A stretch of 64,000 nt of DNA from Paenirhodobacter enshiensis (lineage in GTDB: Bacteria; Pseudomonadota; Alphaproteobacteria; Rhodobacterales; Rhodobacteraceae), in contig NZ_JFZB01000020.1 of assembly GCF_000740785.1 (NCBI RefSeq), positions 20,120 to 84,119 on the forward strand. Reading direction: 5' to 3'. The notes beneath the pieces are model-generated. The model saw only the letters and a list, made by a program, of their open reading frames with translations, was not told the DNA's origin and ran no database searches. Of the stretch, positions 47,727 to 56,802 are shown piece after piece. Position numbers and translations under genes: made by a program. How positions within the stretch are numbered: the stretch's first letter is position 1; each line of letters opens with the position of its first letter.

Positions 47727-48635
47727 TCAGTTGCCGTTCATCGCCCGGTCGGCCAGCACCGCGGCGGCGGTGCGGTTCTCCACCCCCATCTTCAGGAAGA
47801 CCTGTTCGAGGTGCTTGTTCACCGTCCGCCCGCTGAGGCCGAGGATCGTGCCGATGTCGGTGTTGGTCTTGCCGAGGGTCAGCCAGAACAGCACCTGAGC
47901 CTCGCGTTCGGTCAGACCGAAGCGGCCGGCCAGCATGTCTTCGCGGCTCTGGCCGGAGCGGTCGAAGATCGAGAACTGGATCTCGCCGCCGGCCCCGGGG
48001 CCGAGGCAACTGAGTTCGAGGGGGCCCGCGCTCAGCCGGCGCGATTGCGACAGGGGGGTTTCGGGCAGCTCCTTCAGCCAGTCGAGCAATGCGCCGCTGG
48101 CCCGTCCGGCCGTCATCAGCCGGTCTCCGGGCACGCTTGCGAGCAGTTCCGCGGCGCGCGGCGAGGCCCAGGACAGTGCCCCGTCCGGCCGGAACGCCGC
48201 CACCGCGCGGCCGCAGGCATCGAGCGCGCGCCGCGCGCTGTCGAGCATCCGCGCATTCGCCAGATGCACGCTCAGCCTCGCGATCAGCTCTTCGAGGTTG
48301 AGCGGCTTCGTCACGTAATCGACGCCGCCCGCGTGCAGCCCGCGCAGGATATGTTCGGGCTGGCTCAGCCCGGTCATGAAGATCACCGGCGCGGTGACCG
48401 AATGCGGTGGCTCGCGCAGGCGCCGGCAGGTCTCGAACCCGTCGAGGCCGGGCATCACCGCATCGAGCAAGATCACGTCGGGCCGCACCCGGCCGAGCAG
48501 TTGCAGCGCCGCCGTTCCGTCCCGGGCGGCGACGGCGACGATCCCGGCGCCTTCGAGCGCCTCGGACACCATCAGCAGCGCCGAAGGATCGTCGTCGACG
48601 ATCAATGCGACGTAATGGCCTGGCTCAGGGCTCAT
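47727..48635 (-). CDS. Response regulator, receiver plus LuxR-type HTH (NarL/FixJ class)
   Basis: 302 residues. Receiver domain 1-125: acidic pocket LIVDDD, phospho-acceptor Asp58 in VILLDAVMPGLDG, and Lys110 in YVTKPL. A central region (~125-230) looks like a small PAS-like sensor. The C-terminal LuxR HTH (~234-302) reads FGLTEREAQVLFWLTLGKTNTDIGTILGLSGRTVNKHLEQV. It overlaps the permease-kinase gene by 11 bases, so the two are a pair. Likely targets are formamidase and the Urt/Fmd-type transporter, from the shared palindromes. Start 48635 is chosen; an ATG 48 bases upstream is possible. Confidence 0.88.
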   Translation of the reverse strand: MSPEPGHYVALIVDDDPSALLMVSEALEGAGIVAVAARDGTAALQLLGRVRPDVILLDAVMPGLDGFETCRRLREPPHSVTAPVIFMTGLSQPEHILRGLHAGGVDYVTKPLNLEELIARLSVHLANARMLDSARRALDACGRAVAAFRPDGALSWASPRAAELLASVPGDRLMTAGRASGALLDWLKELPETPLSQSRRLSAGPLELSCLGPGAGGEIQFSIFDRSGQSREDMLAGRFGLTEREAQVLFWLTLGKTNTDIGTILGLSGRTVNKHLEQVFLKMGVENRTAAAVLADRAMNGN

Positions 48636-51600
48636 CGGGGGCTCCGGCCGGCTGAAGGGACGGGTCGCAGGCATCGAGTTCATGGAGAATCCTTTCGAAA
48701 TCGGCCTCGAGAAGGGCTGCGCGCAGCTTGCGGCGCAGGGCGGCGGGCAGTTCGAACCTGTCGAGGGCATCGCGCAGCGGCAGCAGGCGCGCACCGGCGG
48801 CCAGGCTGCGCAGCCGCGCCAGAGTATCGGCGGCCAGCATGACCGGAGCGGACCGATCGGGGGCAGGCGCCTCGGCTGTGCGGGGGGCGGGGGAGGGGCG
48901 GTCCGGCGACCCCCCGGCAGGGGGCGGCGCATCTTCTTCGGTCAGCCCCCCGGCGCTGCGCCGGTCGAGCCGCAACAGATCGTCGATCCGGGCGAGAAGA
49001 TCGTCGAGGATGCAGGGCTTCGCGATGAAGGCATCGTGCAGCGCGATCTCGCCGGGGCCGGGGTCCGCCTCCATCGCATGGCCCGACAGCACCACCACCG
49101 GCGTCGCGCGGTGGCCGTTGGTGCGCAACCAGCGGATCAGATGCCAGCCGTTCATCCCCGGCATGTCGATGTCGATCAGGAACAGATCCGGGGCAAGGTC
49201 GCCTTGCGCGATCAGCTCCTGCGCGGCCTCGGCCGAAGGCAGGGAAATCGCGTTGAAGCCGTGATCGCCGAGGTAATGTTTCATCAAGGTCAGGTGCACC
49301 TCGTCATCGTCGACGATCGCGACGGTGCAGGTCCGGCCGAGGTAATGCGCCGGCGCGGTCCGCTCCGGGGCGGGGGGCCGTGCCGCGGGGTCCGGCAGGG
49401 CGGGCCGCGCGGCGCAAGAGGCCCGTGCCGCGCCTTGCACCGCCCCCGGCAAGGGGGGCTCTGCCGCAAGCGCCGGCACCGAGGCAAGATAGATCTGCAA
49501 GGTGAACAGACTGCCCCGGCCCGGCGTGCTGGCCAGCCGGATCTCGCCGCCCATGATGTCGACGAGCAACCGGGTGATCGTCAGCCCGAGGCCAGAGCCG
49601 CGCTGTTTCACCCCGCGGCCGCGCTCGAACGGTTGCCAGATCCGTTCCAGATCCTCGGGGGCGATGCCGATGCCGGTATCCTCGACCTCGATCCGGGCGA
49701 CCTGATTGCGCCACGAGATGCGCAGACGGACCTCGCCCTTCTCGGTGTAGCGGAAGGCATTGGCGAGCAGGTTGATCAGCACCTGCCGCAGGCGCTTTTC
49801 GTCGACCATCACCCAATCGGGCAGGGCGGAGCGATAGCTGACGACGAAGCCGATGCCGCTCTCGCGCGCGGTTTCCTCGAAGATTTCGACGATCTGGTGC
49901 AGCAGATCGGGCAGGCAGACCCGGACGCGGTTCAGTTCGAGCCGCCCCGCCTCGATCTTCGAGATGTCGAGAAGCCCCTCGATCAGCCCGGCCAGATGCT
50001 CGCTGCCGCGCCGGATCGCGCGCACCCCGTCGCGCTGCTGCGCCGAGAGGGAGCGGTCCGCCTCGAGGATCTGCGCGAAACCGTAGATCGCGTTGAGGGG
50101 GGTGCGCAGCTCGTGGCTCAGCCCGGCCATGTAGCGTGTCTTGGCGCGGTTGGCGTCCTCGGCGCGGTCCCTGGCCGATTGCAGGGCGAGGTCGGTGCGC
50201 TCGTGGGCGCGGATCTCGCGCATCAGCCGCGCGGTCTGGCGTTCGCTGTCCTGCTGGGCGGCACAGCGGGCCTCGCGCGACAGCAGGAACAGCCAGACCA
50301 CCACCGCGGTGACGATTGCCGCCGTGGCGAAGGTGACGGCGAGCAGCGCATCGAGCTGCGCGCCCCCGGCGGCGCGGTGCATCCACCACAACAGCGCCCC
50401 GATCCCGCCCGAGATTGTCGCGGTGGCAAGGGTGAAGCGGGCGAAGCGACCGGTCATCACCCCCCTTGCGCCCGCGGGCAACAGCGGCGCGCTGGCGGCC
50501 CCGATCATCGCGGGCAAGGTGGCATGGGGGCGGCAGCGGTCGCCGCAGGAGGCGTCGAGCGTGCAGCACAGCGAACAGATCGGCGCCTCGTGGAACGGGC
50601 AATCGGTCATGTCCTCGGGGTCGAAGCGATACTGGCAGATGCTGCATTCGATCAGCTGATGCGCCATGTCGGGCGCGGGTCTGGCGATGTAGAACCGGCT
50701 GCGGGTGGCGAGTGCGATCGCGGGTGCGAAGACCACCGCCGCGCCGAGGGCGACGAAGGGCGACAATGCCGCCGCCGCCGGACCGAACGCCCCGGCATGG
50801 GCGATCAGCGACAGCGCCGCCGCCCCGACCATCGCCCCCATGCCGACCGGATTGACGTCATAGAGATGGGCGCGGCGGAACTCGATCCCGCGCGGCGACA
50901 GGCCGAGGGGTTTGTCGATCGTCAGATCGGCGAACAGCGCCCCGATCCAGGCCAGTGCCACATGGGCATAAAGCGACAGGGTGGTCTCGATGGCGGCGAA
51001 GACGCCAAGCTCCATCAGCAGCACGGCGATGGCGACGTTGAACACCAGCCAGACCACCCGGCCGGGATGCGCATGAGTGATGCGCGAGAAGAAGTTAGAC
51101 CAGGCGATGGAGCCGGCATAGGCGTTGGTGACGTTGATCTTCATCTGCGACAGGATCACCAGCGCCCCGGTCAGCGCAAGCGCGACGCCCGGCGAGGGGA
51201 TCACCTCGGCCAGCGCGGCATGATAAAGCGCGGTCGGGTCCAGCATGTGGATATCGTGCGACACGCTGCCCTGCGTCACCGCGAAGCTGATGAGCCACGA
51301 CCCCGCCAGCATCTTCAGCGCGCCGAGAACCACCCAGCCCGGCCCGCCCGCGATCACCGAAAGCCACCATTTGCGGGTCTCGGCGCGGGTCTTCGGTTCC
51401 GGCAGGAAGCGCAGGAAATCGACCTGTTCGCCGATCTGCGCGATCAGCGCCAGCACCACCCCCGAGGCCGAGCCGAAGGCCACCAGCGCGGGCACCTCGT
51501 TGCCCTGCGGGTCGATCTCGGCGCGGCCGCGAAACCCGGTCCAGATGTCGAGGTCATAGCCCGAAAAGGCCAGCAGCACGAAGGGCAGCAGGTTCAGCAC

Positions 51601-52161
51601 CACCCAGAACGGTTGTGTCAGGTTCTGGAACAGCGAGATCTTCGAGAAGCCATAGGCCACGAAGGGGATCACCGCCAGCGCCGAGACCAGATAGCCGATC
51701 CCCGGCGGCAGCCCGAACACCAGATCGAGCGCCATCGCCAGAATCGAGGCCTCGAGCGCGAAGAAGATGAAGGTGAAGCCGGCGTAGACCAGCGAGGTGA
51801 GGGTGGAGCCGAGATAGCCGAACCCCGCGCCGCGCGTCAGCAGGTCGATGTCGATGCCGTAGCGCGCCGCGTAATACGAGATCGGCAGGCTGGTGATCAG
51901 CATGATCAGCCCGGCGATGGCGATGGCGGCCAGAGCGTTGTGAAAACCCCAGTTCAGCGTGATGCCGGCCCCGATCGCCTCGAGCGCGAGAAACGAGATC
52001 GAGCCGAGCGCGGTATTCACCACCCGCGTCATCGTCCAGCGCCGGGCGCGCCGCGCGGTGAAGCGCAACGCGAAATCCTCCATCGTCTCATTGGCGACCC
52101 AACGGTTGTAATGCCGTCTCTCGCCGCTGGCCTGAAAAGCCCGGATCATCGTCTGTGCCAT
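48625..52161 (-). CDS. Permease-histidine kinase-receiver fusion (NCS1-type transporter, Cys-rich domain, HisKA/HATPase, REC)
   Basis: 1178 residues. Residues ~40-485 hold about 12 hydrophobic helices resembling nucleobase-cation symporters of the NCS1 type (for example EAIGAGITLNWGFHNAL, SQMKINVTNAYAGSIAW). Residues 506-543 are cysteine rich: C506, C509, C521, C529, C532, C533, C539, C543, probably a metal-binding module. Two more helices (~573-628) precede the kinase core with His683 in GLSHELRTPLNAIYGF, N box INLLANAFRYT and G boxes DTGIGIAPEDL and GSGLGLTITR. A receiver follows (Asp997 in LIDIDMPGMNGW), then a tail to 1178 with no clear fold. It resembles the idea of CbrA (transporter plus kinase) but with another transporter family. 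Expected ligand: formamide, urea or short amides. Confidence 0.88.
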   Translation of the reverse strand: MAQTMIRAFQASGERRHYNRWVANETMEDFALRFTARRARRWTMTRVVNTALGSISFLALEAIGAGITLNWGFHNALAAIAIAGLIMLITSLPISYYAARYGIDIDLLTRGAGFGYLGSTLTSLVYAGFTFIFFALEASILAMALDLVFGLPPGIGYLVSALAVIPFVAYGFSKISLFQNLTQPFWVVLNLLPFVLLAFSGYDLDIWTGFRGRAEIDPQGNEVPALVAFGSASGVVLALIAQIGEQVDFLRFLPEPKTRAETRKWWLSVIAGGPGWVVLGALKMLAGSWLISFAVTQGSVSHDIHMLDPTALYHAALAEVIPSPGVALALTGALVILSQMKINVTNAYAGSIAWSNFFSRITHAHPGRVVWLVFNVAIAVLLMELGVFAAIETTLSLYAHVALAWIGALFADLTIDKPLGLSPRGIEFRRAHLYDVNPVGMGAMVGAAALSLIAHAGAFGPAAAALSPFVALGAAVVFAPAIALATRSRFYIARPAPDMAHQLIECSICQYRFDPEDMTDCPFHEAPICSLCCTLDASCGDRCRPHATLPAMIGAASAPLLPAGARGVMTGRFARFTLATATISGGIGALLWWMHRAAGGAQLDALLAVTFATAAIVTAVVVWLFLLSREARCAAQQDSERQTARLMREIRAHERTDLALQSARDRAEDANRAKTRYMAGLSHELRTPLNAIYGFAQILEADRSLSAQQRDGVRAIRRGSEHLAGLIEGLLDISKIEAGRLELNRVRVCLPDLLHQIVEIFEETARESGIGFVVSYRSALPDWVMVDEKRLRQVLINLLANAFRYTEKGEVRLRISWRNQVARIEVEDTGIGIAPEDLERIWQPFERGRGVKQRGSGLGLTITRLLVDIMGGEIRLASTPGRGSLFTLQIYLASVPALAAEPPLPGAVQGAARASCAARPALPDPAARPPAPERTAPAHYLGRTCTVAIVDDDEVHLTLMKHYLGDHGFNAISLPSAEAAQELIAQGDLAPDLFLIDIDMPGMNGWHLIRWLRTNGHRATPVVVLSGHAMEADPGPGEIALHDAFIAKPCILDDLLARIDDLLRLDRRSAGGLTEEDAPPPAGGSPDRPSPAPRTAEAPAPDRSAPVMLAADTLARLRSLAAGARLLPLRDALDRFELPAALRRKLRAALLEADFERILHELDACDPSLQPAGAPDEP

Positions 52162-52294
52162 CCCTGAAGCGGGGCGTGCGGCGCCCCTTGTCGGTGCCCG
52201 GAATTCGCCCCGTGTCCCCGCGTCGGCGGGGCGGGTTTCGCGGCCGGTCCTTTGTCGTTGGGGGCCGACAGTAAGGGGAAAACCGCGCAGATGA

Positions 52295-52312
52295 ATACGT
52301 TATTTGACGTAT
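52295..52312. promoter_or_regulatory. Candidate response-regulator operator upstream of the amide/urea transporter
   Basis: ATACGTTATTTGACGTAT is a 6-6-6 inverted repeat followed by GTCCCG, matching the site at 47701-47718 at TACGT-N-ATT-N-GACGTA. It lies in the 255-base divergent spacer between the permease-kinase gene and the substrate-binding protein gene, in an AT-richer pocket likely to be the transporter promoter. The rest of the spacer shows no gene. Confidence 0.6.
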
Positions 52313-52416
52313 GTCCCGCCGGGGGGTCCGGGGCGCAGGTTCGGGGCAGGGCATGGCCACAGCGGCCCGCGGCCCGCTTCAACCGTCATCACCCGTCAGA
52401 TCGAGGACCCGCATCC

Positions 52417-53688
52417 ATGTCTCGAAAGATTTCCCTTCCGCCCGCTTTCGCCGCGCCGTCGCGTCGCGGCTTTCTCGCGGGGGCATCGGCTCTCGGTGCC
52501 ACGCTGTTCCTGCCCAAGAACCTGCGCGCGGCCGATTATCCGACCGCCGCGGTGAACACCACGGGCCTTGCCGTGACCGACACCGAGGCCACCATCGGCA
52601 TCCTGCATTCGGTCACCGGCACCATGGCGATTTCCGAGACCGGATCGGTGCAGGCCGAGAAGCTCGCGGTCGAGCAGATCAACGCCCAGGGCGGCGTGCT
52701 CGGGCGCAAGATCAAGGTGGTGCAGGAAGACGGCGCCTCCGACTGGCCGACCTTCGCCGAGAAGGCGAAGAAGCTTCTGGTCGACGACAAGGTCTGTTCG
52801 GTCATGGGCTGCTGGACCTCGGCCTCGCGCAAGGCGGTGCTGCCGGTGTTCGAGCAATACAACGGCATCCTCTACTATCCGACCTTCTACGAGGGGCTTG
52901 AGCAGTCGCACAACGTCTTCTACGACGGGCAGGAAGCGACGCAGCAGATCATCGCCGGCCTCGACTGGGTGACCAAGACCAAGGGCGCCAGGAGCTTCTA
53001 TCTGCTCGGTTCGGATTACATCTGGCCGCGCACCTCGAACAAGATCGCGCGCAAGCATATCGAGGACAAGCTCGGCCTCGAAGTGGTGGGCGAGGAGTAT
53101 TATCCGCTCGGGCACACGCAGTTCAACTCGGTCATCAACAAGATCAAGCTGAAGAAGCCCGATGTGATCTATGCCATCGTCGTCGGCGGCTCGAACGTGG
53201 CGTTCTACAAGCAGCTCAAGGCCGCGGGCATCGACCTGACGAAGGAAAAGCCGCTGTTGCTGACGATCTCGGTGACCGAGGACGAAATCCGCGGCATCGG
53301 CGGCGAGAACATCGAGGGCGCCTATGCCTGCATGAAATACTTCCAGTCGCTGAAGAACCCCAACAACGAGGCTTTCGTGAAGGCGTTCAAGGCGATGTGG
53401 GGTCAGGACATGGTGATCGGCGACGTGACCCAGGCGGCCTATCTCGGCCCCTGGCTGTGGAAGGCCGCGGTCGAGAAGGCGGGCTCGTTCGACGTCGAGA
53501 AGGTGATCGCCGCGAGCCCCGGCATCGAGCTGACCACCGCCCCCGAGGGGTATGTCAAGATCCACGAGAACCACCATCTGTGGTCGAAGACCCGCGTCGG
53601 CCGCGCGCTGGCCGACGGTCAGTATGACGTGGTGTGGGAAACCCCCGATCTGGTCGAGCCGAACCCGTTCCCGGCCGGCTATCAGTAA
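52417..53688 (+). CDS. Urea / short-chain amide ABC transporter substrate-binding protein (UrtA/FmdD type)
   Basis: 423 residues. The N-terminus carries a twin-arginine signal: SRRGFLAGASALGATLF (about 15-31), with cleavage likely after LRA at ~38. The mature protein fits the UrtA/FmdD group: ATIGILHSVTGTMAISE, VVQEDGASDWPTFAEKA, MGCWTSASRKAVLPVFE, LYYPTFYEGLEQSHNVFYDGQEATQQ and LLGSDYIWPRTSNKIA. Tat export suggests folding or cofactor loading before secretion. Ligand by context: formamide, acetamide or urea. The gene is followed by a 14-base tandem repeat that starts within its last codon. Confidence 0.92.
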   Translation: MSRKISLPPAFAAPSRRGFLAGASALGATLFLPKNLRAADYPTAAVNTTGLAVTDTEATIGILHSVTGTMAISETGSVQAEKLAVEQINAQGGVLGRKIKVVQEDGASDWPTFAEKAKKLLVDDKVCSVMGCWTSASRKAVLPVFEQYNGILYYPTFYEGLEQSHNVFYDGQEATQQIIAGLDWVTKTKGARSFYLLGSDYIWPRTSNKIARKHIEDKLGLEVVGEEYYPLGHTQFNSVINKIKLKKPDVIYAIVVGGSNVAFYKQLKAAGIDLTKEKPLLLTISVTEDEIRGIGGENIEGAYACMKYFQSLKNPNNEAFVKAFKAMWGQDMVIGDVTQAAYLGPWLWKAAVEKAGSFDVEKVIAASPGIELTTAPEGYVKIHENHHLWSKTRVGRALADGQYDVVWETPDLVEPNPFPAGYQ

Positions 53689-53738
53689 GACCCGGCCAGT
53701 AAGACCCGGCCAGTAAGACCCGGCCAGTGAGACCCGGC
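53683..53738 (+). repeat. Four tandem 14-base repeats overlapping a stop codon
   Basis: CAGTAAGACCCGGC is repeated four times in a row from 53683; the fourth copy has CAGTGAG. The first copy contains the final Gln codon and the TAA stop of the binding-protein gene. Each copy brings a stop triplet (TAA or TGA). The remaining spacer to 53955 has no gene and no evident hairpin. Confidence 0.9.
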
Positions 53739-53955
53739 GGACGATGAACCCGGGGCAGGGCGCGGCCCGTGTCGCCCCTGCCTGCCGACCCGCCGCGGCC
53801 GGTGGCTTCAGGCCAGTCCGCATCCCCCGCCGGCCCGTCCGGCGGCTTTCCTTCCCACCGCCGGGGCCTTCGGGCCTCGCGCCGACTGAACGCCGGGTGC
53901 CCCCCGCACCCGGCGCTTTTCCCCCGTTTCCAAGCCCGTTCCCAAGGAGGTGACG

Positions 53956-54882
53956 ATGTTCGCCGATTACAGCTGGGGCGACCTGATGTCGATCTTCGCC
54001 ATGCAGGGCTTCGCCGGACTGATCCTGTTCTCCGTCTATGTGCTGATGGCCCTCGGTCTGGCCATCATCTTCGGCCAGATGGGGGTCATCAACATGGCGC
54101 ATGGCGAGTTCATGATCCTCGGCGCCTATGTGACCTATCTGACCTCGAAGCTGTTCGCGGCCTTCCTGCCCGGATTGTTCGGCCTGTATTTCTTCGTGGC
54201 GATGATCCTTGCCTTCATCGCGTCGGGAGGTCTCGGGATGGCGGTCGAATGGCTGCTGATCCGCCATCTCTACAAGCGTCCGCTCGATACGCTGCTGGCC
54301 ACCTGGGGCGTGTCGCTGATCTTGCAGCAGCTTTACCGCACGGTCTTCGGCGCGCGCGAGGTCGGCGTCGAGATCCCGCAATGGATGATGGGCTCGCTCA
54401 CCCTCACCGATACGATCGAGATCCCGATCAACGGGCTGTTCGTGATGGTGCTGGCGATCGGCATCTCGGTGGCGATCTATGTGCTGATGTATCGCTCGGG
54501 CTGGGGGTTGCAGGTGCGCGCCGTGGTGGCGAACCGCGCCATGGCCGATGCGGTCGGCATCAATACCGCGCGCACCGACCGGCTGACCTTCGGTGTCGGC
54601 TGCGGTGTCGCCGGGGTGGCGGGGGCGGCCTTCACGATGATCGGTTCGACCGGGCCGACGGCGGGGCAGCTTTACATCGTCGATACCTTCCTCGTGGTGG
54701 TGTTCGGCGGCGCGGGCAATCTGCTCGGCACCATCGTCTCGGCCTTCTCGATCAGTCAGGGACAGTCGATCCTTGAATTCTTCCTCTCCGGCTCGACCGC
54801 CAAGGTGCTGACCCTGCTCACCGTGGTCATCATCGTGATGGTGCGCCCGCAGGGGCTGTTCGCTCTCAAACTCCGCAAATGA
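53956..54882 (+). CDS. Urea/amide ABC transporter permease (UrtB type)
   Basis: 308 residues, LivH-like, about eight membrane segments. Marks: ALGLAIIFGQMGVINMAHGEFMILGAYVTYL, HLYKRPLDTLLATWGVSLILQQLYRTVFGAREVGVEIPQW (quoted in parts) and VVANRAMADAVGINTART. The start at ATG 53956 is fixed by AAGGAGGT, which overlaps an in-frame GTG at 53950 that is therefore not the start. The next gene overlaps it as ATGA. Confidence 0.92.
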   Translation: MFADYSWGDLMSIFAMQGFAGLILFSVYVLMALGLAIIFGQMGVINMAHGEFMILGAYVTYLTSKLFAAFLPGLFGLYFFVAMILAFIASGGLGMAVEWLLIRHLYKRPLDTLLATWGVSLILQQLYRTVFGAREVGVEIPQWMMGSLTLTDTIEIPINGLFVMVLAIGISVAIYVLMYRSGWGLQVRAVVANRAMADAVGINTARTDRLTFGVGCGVAGVAGAAFTMIGSTGPTAGQLYIVDTFLVVVFGGAGNLLGTIVSAFSISQGQSILEFFLSGSTAKVLTLLTVVIIVMVRPQGLFALKLRK

Positions 54883-56033
54883 CGAGGCCCGCGATGTCGC
54901 TTCTTTCTCCTTCGACGGAAGGCCGGACCGGCGCCTTCCTGAACCGCACCGAGCTGGCCGGAACCGTGGTGCTGGCGCTGTTCATCTTCGTGGTCCTGCC
55001 GCTGGTGCTCGATCCGTTCCGGCTCAACATGTTCGGCAAGTATCTGACCTATGCCTTCGTCGCGGTGGGGCTGGTGCTGTGCTGGGGGGCGGGGGGGATC
55101 CTCAGCCTCGGACAGGGGGTGTTCTTCGGGCTCGGAGGCTATGCGCTCGCGATGTTCCTCAAACTCGAGGCCTCGACCCCCGAGGCGACGAAGATCCAGT
55201 CCACCCCCGGCATCCCGGATTTCATGGACTGGAACCAGATCACCCAGTTGCCGCTGTGGTGGCAGCCGTTCCATTCGCTCGGCTTCTCGCTGGTGGCGGT
55301 GGTGGCGGTGCCGGTCTTCTTCGCCTTCGTGATCGGCACGGCGATGTTCCGGCGCCGGGTGGGCGGGGTGTATTTCTCGATCATCACCCAGGCCATCGCG
55401 GCGATCCTGACGATCCTGATTATCGGCCAGCAGGGCTATACCGGCGGCGTCAACGGCATCACCGATCTGCGCACGCTGAAGGGCTGGGACATCCGCCCCG
55501 ACGGCGCCAAGGAGGTGCTGTATTTCGTCAACGCGGCACTGCTGTTCGTCTGCCTCGCCATCGCGCAGCTCATCCGCCGATCCAAGCTCGGCCGGCTGCT
55601 CATCGCGATGCGCGATCAGGAGGACCGGGTGCGCTTCTCGGGCTATGACGTCGCCTCGCTGAAGATCTTCATCTTCTGCGTCGGCGCCGCCTTCGCCGCC
55701 ATCGGCGGGGCGATGTTCACCCTGCAGGTCGGCTTCATGTCGCCCACCTTCGTCGGCATCGTGCCCTCGATCGAGATGGTGATCTTCTGTGCCGTGGGCG
55801 GGCGCAACTCGCTGATCGGCGCGGTCTGGGGCACGCTTCTCGTCAACTGGGCGAAGACCGCCTTCTCCGAAACCTTCCCCGAGCTGTGGCAGTTCGGCCT
55901 CGGCGCGCTGTTCATCGCGGTGGTGCTGGTGTTCCCGAACGGTCTCGCGGGGATCTGGACGACGCATGTCGCGCCGGTTCTGGCCCGGCTTCTCGCCCGC
56001 GGCGAGAGCAAATCCACCACCCCCGCGGAATGA
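54879..56033 (+). CDS. Urea/amide ABC transporter permease (UrtC type)
   Basis: 384 residues, LivM-like, with about ten membrane segments. Diagnostic blocks: LCWGAGGILSLGQGVFFGLGGYALAMFLKLEAS, IIGQQGYTGGVNGITDL, RDQEDRVRFSGYDVASLKIFIFCVGAAFAAIGGAMF (quoted in parts) and GGRNSLIGAVWGTLLVNWAKT. It is the longer partner of UrtB. Start overlaps the previous stop (54879-54882); an internal ATG at residue 6 could also serve. Confidence 0.92.
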   Translation: MTRPAMSLLSPSTEGRTGAFLNRTELAGTVVLALFIFVVLPLVLDPFRLNMFGKYLTYAFVAVGLVLCWGAGGILSLGQGVFFGLGGYALAMFLKLEASTPEATKIQSTPGIPDFMDWNQITQLPLWWQPFHSLGFSLVAVVAVPVFFAFVIGTAMFRRRVGGVYFSIITQAIAAILTILIIGQQGYTGGVNGITDLRTLKGWDIRPDGAKEVLYFVNAALLFVCLAIAQLIRRSKLGRLLIAMRDQEDRVRFSGYDVASLKIFIFCVGAAFAAIGGAMFTLQVGFMSPTFVGIVPSIEMVIFCAVGGRNSLIGAVWGTLLVNWAKTAFSETFPELWQFGLGALFIAVVLVFPNGLAGIWTTHVAPVLARLLARGESKSTTPAE

Positions 56034-56042
56034 GGTGACACG

Positions 56043-56792
56043 ATGGCTTATGTCAATCCACAGCAGATTCTGACGGTCGAGGATCTGACCGTCTCCTTCG
56101 ACGGGTTCCGCGCGGTCGACGGGCTGAACCTGTATATCGCGCCGAACGAATGCCGGGTCATCATCGGGCCGAACGGGGCGGGCAAGACCACCGTTCTCGA
56201 TCTGATCTGCGGCCGCACCAGGGCGAGCGGCGGCACGGTGCTGTTCAAGGGCCGCGACCTGCTGAAGATGCGCGAGGACCAGATCGTGCACGCCGGGGTC
56301 GGGCGCAAGTTTCAGACCCCCTCGGTCTACGAGGATCTGACGGTGCTGGAGAACCTCGAAATCTCTTATCCGCGCGGACACAGCGTCTGGGGTGCGCTGG
56401 CGTTCCGGCGCGATGGCGAGGTCATGGACCGCATCGCCGAGATCGCCCGCACGATCTTCCTCGCCGATGCGCTCGACGAGAAGGCGGCGTTTCTCAGCCA
56501 CGGGCAGAAGCAATGGCTGGAGATCGGGATGCTGCTGATCCAGGACCCGGAGCTTCTGATGCTCGACGAGCCGGTCGCCGGCATGTCGGTGGCCGAGCGG
56601 GTGAAGACCGCGGAGTTGCTCAACCGCATCGTCTCTGACCGGTCGGTGATCGTGATCGAGCATGACATGAAATTCGTGGCCGACATCGCCACGCGGGTGA
56701 CGGTGCTGCATCAGGGCAAGCTGCTGGCCGAGGGCTCGATGGCGCATGTGCAGGCCGATCCGAAGGTCATCGACGTCTATCTGGGCCATTGA
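56043..56792 (+). CDS. Urea/amide ABC transporter ATP-binding protein (UrtD type)
   Basis: 249 residues. Walker A GPNGAGKTT, the UrtD segment VGRKFQTPSVYEDLTVLENLEIS, degenerate signature LSHGQKQWLEIGMLL, Walker B LLMLDEPVAGMSVAE and VIVIEHDMKFVADIA. The GQKQWLEIGMLL block is highly characteristic of urea transporter ATPases. GAGGTGACACG precedes the ATG. It is in the same operon as urtB and urtC. Confidence 0.93.
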   Translation: MAYVNPQQILTVEDLTVSFDGFRAVDGLNLYIAPNECRVIIGPNGAGKTTVLDLICGRTRASGGTVLFKGRDLLKMREDQIVHAGVGRKFQTPSVYEDLTVLENLEISYPRGHSVWGALAFRRDGEVMDRIAEIARTIFLADALDEKAAFLSHGQKQWLEIGMLLIQDPELLMLDEPVAGMSVAERVKTAELLNRIVSDRSVIVIEHDMKFVADIATRVTVLHQGKLLAEGSMAHVQADPKVIDVYLGH

Positions 56793-56802
56793 GGAGAGCA
56801 TC

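Noticed and set aside
48682..52167. A 1161-codon plus-strand frame opposite the permease-kinase gene
   Set aside because: No domain is recognisable, and the minus-strand frame has all kinase and receiver motifs.
53683..53738. CRISPR array
   Set aside because: The repeats are 14 bases with no spacers between them and no cas genes are near.
53950..53955. GTG start two codons upstream for the UrtB-type permease
   Set aside because: The GTG lies within the AAGGAGGTG ribosome-binding site, which is ideally placed for ATG 53956.
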